From assembly GCF_019097595.1 (NCBI RefSeq), contig NC_080712.1, positions 19,740,146 to 19,804,145 on the forward strand: a stretch of DNA of 64,000 bases, in the 5' to 3' direction. The translations under genes and the position numbers were made by a program. Below, one piece after another: positions 50,349-61,880 of the stretch (position 1 is the stretch's first letter; every line of letters starts with the position of its first letter). The stretch comes from Hemibagrus wyckioides (lineage: Eukaryota; Chordata; Actinopteri; Siluriformes; Bagridae). The notes below the pieces were generated by a model. That model was not told the DNA's origin, made no database searches, and was given only the letters and a program-made list of their open reading frames with translations.

Positions 50349-53300
50349 TCAAGAAAGACAGCACCACCAGGACATACAGGGATGGGGTCTGACATGGTCT
50401 CCATTTCCGACAAGGTCCCTACTCACATCAATTACTTCCTTAATCTGTTTTCTTGACAATTCCCCTCTCCAGCGCAGAAGGGTAGGTATGTACTCCTCAC
50501 TACAAGAAATTGCAAATAACATATTTTTCAATTAGAATTTTATCCTCAACCAGAAATGTAACAACATTTATGATTTAAATGTGAAATGATTTGAATTTGT
50601 TTGTGCATGAGTTTACCTCTCCTTAGGGAATTTCATGTACAGTTCTGAGCAAAGAAGCTTAAGAGCATCTAGATCACGGCATTGTACAATCTCGCCCATT
50701 TTTAACAGGAGAATTTTCTGCTCATAATCACTTCCATTCTGTTGAGAAAAGTTCAAAGTACACTTGCTTTAAACAGCATGTTAGAAATGAGGAAATGCAT
50801 GAAGAGTGTGTAAAATGAATCAAGAATACAAGTTTGCAGTGCTATTCTACTGAGAATTCTGTACTGGCAGCTAATGTGTGGTAAGGGCTACATTTATTTT
50901 CATGCCATTTTATATACTGTAAGCACTCTTGATTTATTCATACACGAAAAACAAACATTTATTTTCATATTTTTTTGGATTTACATTTAAAAAATGTTTG
51001 TGGTGGTTTTATGATGGTTTGGGTTCCTGTCTCTTTGTAAAGTGTGGGATTATTTGGGAAGAATGTACAGTATATTAATATTTGCATTTCTCACCTCATT
51101 TGCAAAGTTTACGTTCAAATATTCAGCATCCTGCATTATCCTCTTTTCCACATCATCCCAACTCTTTTCCAATTTCTGGTACTTTCTCCGCATTAAACAC
51201 TGCAGGTATGCTCTTGTAACACTGGCTAATGCTGCTTTTACAATAAGCTAGAAAACAGAGAAAAGAAGAGTCACAGTGTGTCAGATTATGCAGAAAATAA
51301 TCTGGGACAACAGTTGAAAAAAGCTGAAGCGGTTTAAAATAATGTTATGTAAGTGATCAGAGAATTCTCCGAGATATATAATTGAAATGTGAAATTACAA
51401 TTATTAATGTAAATTATATAACAGTATACATACCTGTTTTGTCTCCTCTCCCTGTTCCACTTTGGGTAAAGATGAAAGCATCTTTAGAATTCTGGTCATT
51501 ATATTTTTTAAACGCCCGCCCTCATTGTTGAAATAATTCTCTAAATTGTCCTAAAATTGTAAAATGTAAATGCTTTCAAATGATATAAATACATTTATTG
51601 TAAATCAGATGACCTTGTGAAAGCCCAGTCACAATCTACTATGGACAAGAAAGCTTAACATAGTGTATGTAATACAATGTACAGTATGTGTTAGATTTTT
51701 GCATTACATGTGCATTAAATTTGTTTTACATTTTAGTTGTTGATTCTATTACTGTACTTTGGTAATAAATGAAGGACTCACCTTTGCTAACTTTCCAAAA
51801 CATTGATGGACACTGGACAAAACTTGTGTTTCCGTGTTTTCTAACATCAGGAGAGTTGAGGAATCTGTGTCATTGTTTGGATCAATAATGCTCAAAGCAT
51901 AGGACCTGCAGCAAAGGAAAATCATTTTAACAGGTGCAATCCAACAAGTTACACACAGACCATGTAAATCAACATTCTTGTTTAAAAGAATTGTAGGCTT
52001 TTTTTAATAGCTAACTATATTGTTACATGCAAACTACAATCAGGATCAGCTTTCAAACTCACCTGAGCTGCCTACAGGTATGAAGTCTCTTGAAGTGATA
52101 CAGTAAATTTGCCTCATCTGCCCCCTGTGCATTCATATACCTGCCAACATACATTTGTTGTTAGAGAGGCAGTTCATTTTATATTAATTCATATAATAAA
52201 AAACATAAAACATTATCTATTTACTACAGGGAAGAAAATCTGACAAACTCACTTCTCCATGAAAGTGTGAAGTTCATTGCAACAAAGTCTTTGTACATCA
52301 TTTTTAAGGGTGTGGCTGATTGTTTCACTTGCCTGAATGGGAGCATTTAGACACTGTAGAGAGACAGGGTTGGGGAGTGCTAATGTTGAAGAGATTCTGG
52401 ACAGGATTATTTGTATTTATAAACAGAAATTCCTATTGACCTAGTACCTGTATAACGTCGAGTTGGACTTGAATGCAAGCCTCTTCGTTGCTGTCTTCAC
52501 CAACACTATTAGGCTCATCATGTTGCAGGATATTGTGCAGGGTGGTCGAGATTTTGTCCTGAAGGAGTATGAGAAGTTTCTGCTTTGAATACTCCAACCA
52601 GTCAGCAAGCAAGAAAGGGTCTGATAGACTGAGTACACCATTCTCTGTATCCAGGCATCCTTTATGGTCCGGCCTGAAACCATAAATAATTAAACAAACC
52701 GTGAAATGTAATTTAATATGTTTATGCACTATACCAGCATACTGGATCATGATAATTATATTCGTAAAATGCCTACCTAAAATATGCCTTTTTCACCCAT
52801 TGTAGAAGGAAGAAGGAGTCTTTTACTGATGAACTTCTATCCATTAACAAGGAGAACATGCCAAACAAGTGCTGATTATAACTGTCAAGCAGGTAATTCA
52901 CTAGTACTGAATCCTCCAAGACTGGCACTAAAACAGTCACCGTGTTGCATATCAGACTCATCACATCATTCAGGTGTTGCTCAGTGGGTGTCTGTGAGTT
53001 TGTTGGCAGTGAAGGAAAGTTGTCTTTTACAAATATTTCCACTGCCATGACGTAGTCTTTCAACCTGCACTGAGAGTAGGTGCCAGAGCCTATATTTCCA
53101 TAAGGTGTGATGCCATTTGGATTTTTCCACTGTTTCACCTGCTCAGCTGCATCTTTTAGCTCCTGGATATGTCTGGCTCCAGAAAGTGCATCTGTGAGAA
53201 TTGGGGGGGTTGTTTCTTGGTCATACATTCGGGGATCTTCATCAAACTTGTCTTTTGTCTTCATAAGCAAACTGTTTTGTTCGGGATTTTCTGTAAATGA

Positions 53301-53674
53301 AACACTTGTATATAAATGCCATCTGACCAATAACGCTGCTCAGTGAAAGGTATGGTTTCAAAAGATATGATGTTTCTACACCATTCCCAAATGACAGGAA
53401 TGTGGCTATCAAACCAAATCAATTTCTATTGCAAAATTAAGTCTGATAAATTTATTCTTCATACTCTGCATAAATGATTGGGATACCTGAAAAGCCCAGA
53501 AAAAAAAGGGAAATAATATAACTTTGTTTCTCTCATCATAATCAATGAATAAGAATATAACTTACCATATGCATGCTCAGTGGACTCCGGGTTCATCTGG
53601 CTCACCAAACTTTCATTTTCCCTATTTTGACATTTTTTCTTAAAATGGTTCAAGGTTTTCAAAAATCTCGGCAT
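50349..53674 (-). CDS. TNFAIP2/Sec6-family protein D (EXOC3L-like)
   Basis: Exons 5' to 3' on the minus strand: 53674-53566 (ATG 53674), 53290-52777, 52673-52448, 52353-52253, 52140-52063, 51905-51782, 51550-51434, 51247-51095, 50738-50617 and 50499-50349. The frame is continuous, 564 residues. The leader is MPRFLKTLNHFKKK. The long second exon begins the helical rod (RHIQELKDAAEQVKQW). The 101, 124, 117, 153 and 122-nt exons have the same sizes or phases as their counterparts in A-C, which supports common ancestry. D is the shortest of the four and lacks the long basic leader of A and B. An ATG rather than the upstream TTG was chosen as the start. It lies head-to-head with eif5, so the 0.7 kb between them may be a shared promoter. 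Confidence 0.83.
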
Positions 53675-53710
53675 TTTTCTTGCTTGTCCTCTCCAATGCT
53701 GACCTTCCAA

Positions 53711-54380
53711 ATGTACTCAGTAACGTTTTTATTATTATTATTACTACGAAGCTCCGACTATATCAAACAGTTTTATCCACAAGCTTTGCGCAGCCAGTTT
53801 AAGTAAACACCAATGCCTGGTATTCCCCAGCCATCAACCAACCAGCTTCCTCCACAATACGCAAATAACAGGGATAGAAAAAGTACTTCCCCATTACCTC
53901 AAAGCTCTTTCATCATTCAGAACAAAAAAATCCCTAGCATTTCCTCTTGATATTTTAGATTTATGAGAAATCATATGTAGGCAATGTTATCAGACCTATG
54001 CAGAATCAGACATAACTCCGAAAAAAATGTTGTCATAGACAGACATAAAAATATAATTATTCCAGTTTTCGTACATCCACACTGTAATCGCTACTAAACA
54101 GATTAGGAGGAAATGTCACATTAAGGGTTTGCAGTGTTTTAAGATTGTAAACAGGGAATATGGGAATACTCTCGATGTGCCATTTTTGCCACCTTAATTG
54201 AGAACATGCCTGACAACGCACTGTTTGTGTAAGGCAGGCTGTGTAATGAAAGAAGACGAAGCGAGGAGATTGTGATTGACGTTTTAAGGAACCACTCAGG
54301 ATGCAGAATGTGCCAGCGTATGGGGCGCTCATCCAATCCTTGTAGGGGCGGGGTTATTAGTGCACTCGTCATGCGAGGAG
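53711..54380. other. head-to-head intergenic region between gene D and eif5
   Basis: No coding sequence recognised. It probably holds the gene D promoter and the eif5 core promoter, with GC content rising near 54340-54360 (GGGGCGGGG at about 54346). Transcription starts cannot be placed. Confidence 0.45.
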
Positions 54381-54415
54381 TACTAGCTCGTCATCGAGTT
54401 TCAGTTGTATTGCCA

Positions 54416-54436
54416 ATGATCTCTGCCATTGCGTAG
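54416..54436 (+). promoter_or_regulatory. uORF1 of eif5, six codons
   Basis: In the first leader exon (donor at 54459/54460) the first clear AUG opens a frame reading MISAIA followed by TAG. It ends well before the second uORF, so ribosomes could reinitiate. Whether the exon begins upstream of it is not known. Confidence 0.45.
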
Positions 54437-55506
54437 AGGCGCAAGAAGGTTCTAGATAGGTAAGAACAGCAGTTCAGAAACAATATACCCAAATTTGTGT
54501 TTGAATGATTTATAAATAAAAAAAAATCGTTTGTTAATCGTATAAATATTTATTTGATATTTAAATACTTGTTATTGGTCATTTTTCTTAGCTAGCTAAC
54601 CTGCTGGTTATATAAACTAGCTAGCTACTAGGTCATCACTGCTGCTATTTCAGATCAATCTAAGCTGTCCGTATTTAGGTTTTTCATGTCGTCTTTTCTT
54701 TTCATTCTCAGATCCCCGTACTGTTTTGGACCTGCTGCATTGCCCTAACCAATTTCTCTTCAGCCGTGTCGGGTTTTATTCTTGGATCAGGACCCAAACA
54801 CACAACTCCAGCTCGACTATCAACCCTTCACTGCGTCGTTGGACGACTAGCGTTGTGTTTATGTCTTTATTTTACGGAAACGGTGAGCCTTTGAACAGTG
54901 TCTCAGATCAAAATTGTTAATATTGGTTAACCTTATACATGTCAGACCTGTACATCGTGTCTATCGTTAATAATCTCAACCAGCTGCTAGTCTACAGGGT
55001 GTGAATGACTGGAGGAACTCGGATCAAAATGGCGTCCTACATACCGTGTGTGTACCGTGGTGGCGCACGTACAAGCGCAATTAGCTTAGCTTAGCTATGA
55101 CGCACTCTGCACCATGGTGGAAAATGAGCCGAGTTCGCCGACCTCTTATTACAATTTAGCGCTTTTATATTTGGTTTATTAATTCTTTGAGAAACTTGGC
55201 ACTCGATGATTGGGAAGAAAGAAGAAAAGGCGTTGACATCTTGGTTTTTTTGGTTTCGTTCACAAAGACAGCTAAGCGGACATGATGGGGGTGGTGAGCT
55301 CAGTGACTGAAGTAAACTGGAAGCCCAGTTAGTCACGGGGGCGACTCCTGTTACACTGGGGAGATTGTTCTCCTGCATCAACACGCATACAGAAACGTGT
55401 ATAGTTATACTGAGGCGTTTAAAGATGCCTTTTGAAGCACTGAAAATCGCTAAAATTTAGAGTTTGGATAGTCTTACTGTAAACCAACCGTGTGCTTTGT
55501 AACCCC

Positions 55507-55597
55507 TGTGTTCTGTTCATTTCGGAATTATATATATATCCGCATGTTTTAGTGTTGTCCCAATTTATGTTAAGTGAATAATTCCGAAATGAACAGA

Positions 55598-55602
<5 letters not shown>
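55507..55602. repeat. perfect 25-bp inverted repeat in eif5 leader intron
   Basis: Bases 55507-55531 are the exact reverse complement of 55578-55602, with a 46-nt spacer. The right arm runs straight into a (TA)n tract. In the eif5 pre-mRNA this would form a strong hairpin. Confidence 0.9.

Positions 55603-55605
<3 letters not shown>

Positions 55606-55666
<61 letters not shown>
55606..55666. repeat. (TA)n microsatellite
   Basis: About thirty TA units, within the second leader intron of eif5. Confidence 0.95.
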
Positions 55667-55676
<10 letters not shown>

Positions 55677-55747
55677 GCAAGAAAAATGCAGAGGATTTAA
55701 AAAATAAAAAGCTTAAACCATTTATATAATATATAGAGGGATGGATG

Positions 55748-56189
55748 GATCAGGCATAACATTATGAGCAGTGAGAAGTGAAGTGAATATTTCTTCTCAG
55801 AGTTGTGTTAGAAGCAGGAAAAATGGGCAAGTGTAAGAATTCAGGTAAGTTTGATTAAAGGCCAAATTGTGATGGCTAGACGACTGGATCAGAGCATCTC
55901 CAAAACTGCAGCGCTTGTGGGGCTTTACTGGTCTGCAGTGGTCAGTGTCTATCAAAAGTGGTCCATGGAAGGAACAGTGGTGAACCGGCAACAGGGTCAT
56001 GTGTGGCCAAAGCTCACTGATGCACGTGGGGAGCGAAGACGAGCTTGACGTTCATCAGACGAGCTACTGTTGCTCAAATTGCTGAAAAAGTTACAGAATA
56101 CACAGTGCATGACAGGTCAGGGCTGGTTGGCAGCAAAAGGGGGACCAACGCAATATTGCAGGTGGTCATAATGTTATGCCTGATTGGTG
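55748..56189 (+). mobile_element. nonautonomous Tc1-like element, DNA-binding half kept
   Basis: The ends are inverted: GATCAGGCATAACATTATG on the left and CATAATGTTATGCCTGATT on the right. Inside, at about 55800-56090, is a transposase N-terminus with helix-turn-helix character (SISKTAALVG, SAVVSVYQKWS, then a frameshift, then RRATVAQIAEKV). The catalytic DDE domain is missing. It sits in an eif5 leader intron. Confidence 0.75.
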
Positions 56190-56673
56190 TGTATATAATG
56201 TGTGTTTGTGTGATTGTTTTCAGATGTTGTCTCAGCAGCCCAAAATCAATATAACCTTTGAACAGTAGGCCCATTGCTACAGAGCACAGGGGTTGTTTGT
56301 AACTATTTCTCTCATTCTCAGTAACTCTCCACATGGACGTACTATTTTCAGTTTATGTTTAGTTTAATTAAGGTCTGCTGATGCTGAGGGGGAAAGACTG
56401 GATGATATAAAAAATATCAGTGTGCACTCCTGTTTGACTAATAAAAATGTTCTTTTTTTTCCCAGAGCTGTTGCGCAGCTGTTGGAACGCAAGCGGTGTA
56501 AACCTAGACCACGAGCAAGGAACTTGCAGCCTCTGTGGCAAAATCTTTTTCATGTCAGAGACCGAGCACGCTTGCAATCGTTTATGTCATCCCGTCTTCT
56601 CCAGACAGAAGATACCCAAAAATCCCCATCCAAGATCTTTTTATCTTGCTGATAGTGCCACAGGTCACTCAAA

Positions 56674-59600
56674 ATGTCTGTTAACGTCAATCGCAATGTG
56701 TCGGACCAGTTCTACCGCTACAAGATGCCCCGTCTGATTGCCAAGGTATTTATTTCCTGTTAGGCATGTTTTTTTTTTTTATTATTTGTTTATTTTAGAA
56801 TTGTATCTCTCTGACTTTTGGAAAGTGTTTTTTGTTCATAAAGAGTAATTTATTTCTTTGTCCAGGTGGAGGGCAAAGGAAATGGAATCAAGACAGTCAT
56901 TGTCAACATGGTTGATGTTGCAAAGGCATTGAATCGACCTCCAACATGTAAGTTTTAAGTAATGTATTTTTTATTTAATCCTGTCAGTGACAGTTTGACA
57001 TTAATTTATTCCACTAGGGTACTACATGGTGATTTGCTCTCATCAGTAATGAGTATGTGAGTCTGCCAGATTAATTCTGACAAAATATATCTCTCTCTAT
57101 TTTAAGATCCAACCAAGTTTTTTGGCTGTGAGCTTGGGGCGCAGACCCAGTTTGACACAAAGAATGACCGCTACATAGTGAACGGCTCCCATGAGGCCAA
57201 CAAACTACAGGACATGCTGGATGGATTCATACGCAAGTTTGTGCTGTGCCCTGAGTGTGATAATCCTGAGACTGACTTAGTACGTAGAAAGGGATGTGTT
57301 ACTTTGATGTATGTATGTGTAAATGAGCCAGTGCATGATTGTCACAATGTGCTTTAAATTTGAATTTGTGTCTTTCAGCATGTTAATCCAAAGAAACAAA
57401 CTATTGGAAATTCTTGTAAGGCTTGTGGGTACCGGGGTATGCTAGACACTCGCCACAAACTGTGCACATTCATCCTTAAAAATCCACCAGGTACATTTTT
57501 TTTTTACCTTTACAGCAGCTGCCATGAAAATGAATTACTAATAAAGATTTTCACATTTCACATCCCAGAAGTATTTGTTGATTTAATAATAATAATTCAT
57601 TTTTATCACCTTCTCTGTTTTATCATCACTATAAATTTAGAGAGTGATAGTGGGTCTGTGAAGAAAGAGAAGGAGAAGAAGAACCGAAAGAAGGACAAGG
57701 AAAATGGATCAGGCAGTGGTGATGCTGGGAACGATAAAGACATTGATGCGCCGGACGCTGTGGTGAGTGCCTTTTTACGGTTGTTGATGGTTATTAGAAT
57801 ACAGATTACATCAAGTAGCCATATTAGATTGATTACAGGGGTTACATTAGGATTGTGTTTTTACTTGAGGTTAAGTAAGGTGAATTAAATAATTGTGGTG
57901 TGAAAACCTCCCTATTTGACATGGAAAAACTCAGTCAAAAATATGCCCTGTGTTTAGGATGGTAATGAAGATGATGAGGACTGGGCAGAGGAGACCACTG
58001 AGGAGGCCCAGCGTCGGCGGATGGAGGAGATTAGTGACCATGCTAAGAACCTGACCCTCTCAGATGACCTGGAGAAGACCCTGGAGGATAGAGTCAATAT
58101 GTTTTATAATTTTGTCAAAGTAAGTAGATGTGGGTGTTTGTGCATGGGTACTGAGCATATAAACCTCGAAACTGCCTAAGATTAACTACAAAATTGATCA
58201 AATGTCTTCTTTAATCCTTCGTGCATTAGTTCTGAGGCTTGTGAAATTGATTTATAAAGGCTAATAATGACTTTTATTCTTCTATCATGTTTCATTCCTA
58301 GCAAAAGAAAGAAAATGGCGCAATAGACTCTGCAGACAAGGAAATTCTGGCTGAGGCAGAGCGTCTGGATGTGAGGGCCATGGGGCCACTTATCCTGAGT
58401 GAATTGCTCTTTAATGAAAACATCAGAGATCAGATCAAAAAATACAAACGCCACTTTTTACGTGTAAGTCTCTGGAGCTTCTGATGATGTGGTTAAAGTG
58501 ATTGCAAGACAAGCAATTAGCCAACAATTCACCTAATGAATTTGCTGTTATTTTTTTTTTTGTGAATTTTCCAAAGGCTTTTAGAAAATACAATACAAAC
58601 TGTCATGTTAAATGCATCAAATGAAGGTTTTCAGATTTATTTAACTAACTGAAAGTTTATACAGGATATTAGCAGCCTATTTGAAGCATCATGCTTCCAG
58701 TCTTGAATTTGTTTGTCCTAGTTTGGTATGTTTGAGTGTTTGCTTTATTTTAAGTTAAACACAACTTGGTACCTATAAATGGCACTATTCTCTGGTGCAA
58801 GCAAGCATTACTGTCTTGGCTCAGGGAAGCATTTGCTAATGCAAATTAGTTCAAGTATTGGTTAACAGTTTATTAACTTGAGGAACCAGTGTGCAACAGA
58901 CTTACCAGTCAGTGCTCAGAATTACACGTCAAGCTACAAAGTGAAGAAATACATTGATGCCTCCATGTTTGTCTTGGCAGCAAGTTAATTTGTTGTTGAC
59001 GCTGTGAGCAGCCATGTTGATGTAACCTCACTTACTGAACTTGAGGAGAGTGCCCTGAGCTGAAGTGTTTTCTTTGTGGTTATGATTGGATTGAATATGC
59101 ACATTTTAGAATTGTGCGCTTCATTTTTCTTCTGATACTGAATCATTCTCAATTGTTCCATCTGTACAGTTTTGCCATAATGATAAGAAGGCTCAGAAAT
59201 ATCTGCTGGGGGGCTTTGAGTGTGTGGTGAAGCTACACCAAGCTCAGCTGCTGCCCAGAGTTCCAATCATACTAAAAGACCTGTATGATGCTGATTTGTT
59301 GGAGGAGGATGTCATTCTCACATGGGCTGAAAAGGTGTGTACATAAAAGTACAGTAATATTATTACAGTATTTGTTTAGTGTGTTACAAAATGTGGTTTT
59401 CAAAACAAATGTTTTTATCTTTAAGGTGTCCAAGAAATATGTATCTAAAGAGCTGGCAAAGGAGATCCATGCTAAGGCTGCTCCTTTTGTCAAATGGCTG
59501 AAGGAGGCAGAAGAGGAGAGTGAGGGAAGTGAAGAGGAAGAAGAGGAAGATGATGAGAATGTAGAGGTAAAGCAGCAACCACATTTTTCCTTTATTTTAT

Positions 59601-60221
59601 TCGATGCACGAGTCTATAAGAAGAAAAAATCTCTCCCAGTTCCCCAACTTGGGCACATATGAAATCCATAGGTCCATGTTATCTTTTGTGCATTTGTGCA
59701 AATCCTAGTGGGCTGTGTACTTAAACATTAAGTCTCACAGCAGTGGCTTTACATTTCAGTAATATTACAAGTACAATTTAATTGTAGCTAATGATTACCT
59801 ACCTGTAGTTTTTAGCTTTCTAAATCTCTCAGGGCTTGGCTGTATATTTAAGGCATTTGTCTTACTTATTGAACATAAAAAAATACAGATTACACAACAT
59901 ATTGCCAAAACCACATTGGGCACATCATACGCTTCCATTTTAGTGTTTCCATCCACACTGACTACTTGGTGCACATTAATCATGAGCCCAGATGCCCTAT
60001 TGCACTTTCTCTACCTTTTCTGCAAACTCTCATTTGGCAAGAAATACTGGAAGCTTCAAGTCGTTGTCAGTAACCTTGGTCAGATTGTCTTGGCTTTTGG
60101 TGATGCTGTCCTTCTTGCCCTCTAGGTTGTATACTCTTCTTCTGCCCGTGAGCTGAAAGTGGAGACCGTTCAGCCAGAGAAAACTGAGGAGGAGGATGAC
60201 CTTGACATTGATGCCATTTAG
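56674..60221 (+). CDS. eif5: eukaryotic translation initiation factor 5
   Basis: Coding exons: 56674-56745, 56866-56947, 57107-57279, 57379-57490, 57641-57762, 57958-58119, 58302-58463, 59170-59334, 59426-59566 and 60126-60221. They give 428 residues (human eIF5 is 431). Leader exons end at 54459 and 54882, and the third begins at 56466. The N-terminal domain starts [20 protein letters not shown] and contains Arg15, the GAP arginine finger. A zinc ribbon has Cys99, Cys102, Cys122 and Cys125 (CPEC, CKAC). A Lys-rich then acidic linker follows (residues about 150-220), then a W2-type HEAT domain and an acidic tail ending DDLDIDAI. eIF5 is the cytosolic GTPase-activating protein for eIF2 in the 43S complex and a stringency factor for start-codon choice. 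No defects seen. Confidence 0.98.
58805..58901 (+). ncRNA. candidate H/ACA box snoRNA in an eif5 intron
   Basis: In the 706-bp intron 58464-59169, a hairpin closes with GCATTA (58805) and TAATGC (58837). It is followed at once by AAATTA, which fits the H box ANANNA. A second hairpin (GTTC at 58849, GAAC at 58883) is followed by ACA at 58896-58898, exactly three bases before the proposed end. Human EIF5 hosts the H/ACA RNA SNORA28. The inner helices are weak, so this is tentative. Confidence 0.25.
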
Positions 60222-60620
60222 AGAAATGATGCATCTTGGGCAGCCAACGCAGATTATTCAGCTTTCTTTAATGATAAAATGATCAAATTAATATCAGTAG
60301 CCTTCTTTTCAGCCCCTTTCTTATTTGTATGTATACATGCATAGCTCTTTCACTAGTTATTCTATCTCTGTTGCTGAGTGAGGCATGGTTTTAAAATGGC
60401 GCTTTCAATGTCTTGCTGCTAAACTATTGTTTGTTCTTCCTCTGTACTGAAAAAATTATATTGTGACTTTGATTAATGGCTTTAGCTAAGCTGCACAGTT
60501 GGTGGTGATTTTTAATTTCTTTAATCATTAAATAAAGAATGCTTTCATGTTTTCTTGAATTAATGCTGTTAATGTTTGATAGAGATTTTGTTTCCAATTA
60601 CAGACTTATAAATAAAGTAG
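60222..60620 (+). other. 3' UTR of eif5
   Basis: Noncoding sequence after TAG at 60219-60221, with AATAAA at 60531-60536 and again at 60611-60616, giving two likely cleavage sites. Confidence 0.7.
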
Positions 60621-61880
60621 CCAAGAAAAAATGTGCGAGCAAAAGAATTTGATTGAAAATCAACTAACCAAAGTATATGTAGAGTTTCCTCTGCCAAGCC
60701 ACTTTCCAATATTCATTTGTACTTTTTAACCAATAGCACCTTCAGTCAGGCTTTTATTTTGCTCCTTTACAGTTTATACACCCAGCACTCAAAATGGTCA
60801 CTGCTCTTGTGGATGATTTATTTAATTCCACAAAGATTGGTCAGTTCAAGCTCTTAAACATGTCTCAGCTTTCAACCTGTAAGAAATAACTACTATCATA
60901 AAAAAAAACAGCTAGCAAAATAATTAGTTGGTGTACTAAACAGTAAGTGCCCTAAAGTTGTGTCCAAGGGCAGGCATGCCAGGTATGTCCCACAATGTAC
61001 CAAAGTTATATACAGTAACCCAGCCATATCCCCCCCAATACATACACTATGGATCTATCTTAACAGTTTGTGACTGTGGACATTCCACACTGTTCACTGC
61101 AGAGTCGGGTTATGTTGACCGGATATGCTAAGTCATATAGTTTTGCTGGAGTTTTGCTCTGTTCCCATTTCATTCTCCATGCCAACCTGGTTCCTTCCTA
61201 GTATTTTTAACACTCCTTGACCTCTCTGTATCTTTCCCACAGTGAGGGATAAATAGTTGATCTGATGATTGGATTGATGCAGGGAGCAAACTCTCCAAGG
61301 CCAAATTGGAGCTGCTCTGTGGTCTCGTTGCTGAATCCTGTGCAAAATGAGTGGTAGAAGCAGAAATGTATAGAGAATGCTTCTCTAAGATGGTCAGTTC
61401 TGAAACAGCCAAATTGTTTAGACATTATGAATCCTGCATCATGACTTGTTAGTCATGTTGAAACTGTGTATACTTGACAGTTAGCCATGAGAAGCTCTCA
61501 CAATAAACCAAACATTACAGGCCTGCTAGGCTTTGTTAGGAAGAATCTGCCCCTTTACAAGCTCAGTAATGGACAGCAATGTATGGCCAACACAGTGCCC
61601 ATAAATATGTGGTTATGAAAAACTTATCATCTGACCAGTTAGACTGAAGAATTCAGTAGTGCTGTGAATTGACCATTAAGGCAGTCTTTCCCAAAAAAAA
61701 TGCTGTTGCCAACAGGTGTCAGTATTTATCCATAGGAAATATTCCCTTCATCTCATAGACGCATGGTGGATATAAACAATTCTACAAACCTTTTATGAAT
61801 TGCAGGTTTGTATGATGTAAAACATAGTTTGCATCTTTCATGTGATATAACAAGCAACAAAATACATGTGCAAGACAAAT
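60621..61880. other. intergenic, nothing recognised
   Basis: Short open frames on the minus strand at 61133-61425 overlap in three phases and show no domain. No splice-flanked exon seen. Confidence 0.4.

Larger units (their letters stand above)
54861..56737 (+). promoter_or_regulatory. uORF2 of eif5, overlapping the main start codon
   Basis: Segments 54861-54882 (end of leader exon 54712-54882) and 56466-56737 join in frame to give 97 codons and a stop. The frame runs 64 nt past the eif5 AUG (56674) in another phase. Its AUG has T at -3 and T at +4, a poor context, whereas the main AUG has A at -3. The peptide includes CSLCGKIFF and HACNRLCH, a Cys/His-rich motif. Vertebrate eIF5 mRNAs are known to carry an inhibitory uORF in poor context that mediates autoregulation of eIF5 level. 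Confidence 0.7.

Noticed and set aside
53675..53710. TTG-initiated extension of gene D
   Set aside because: The AUG at 53674 is the natural start, and the extension has no family support.
57439..57888. 149-codon frame across eif5 introns
   Set aside because: Reads through two introns with proper GT-AG borders. The spliced eif5 frame explains the conserved parts.
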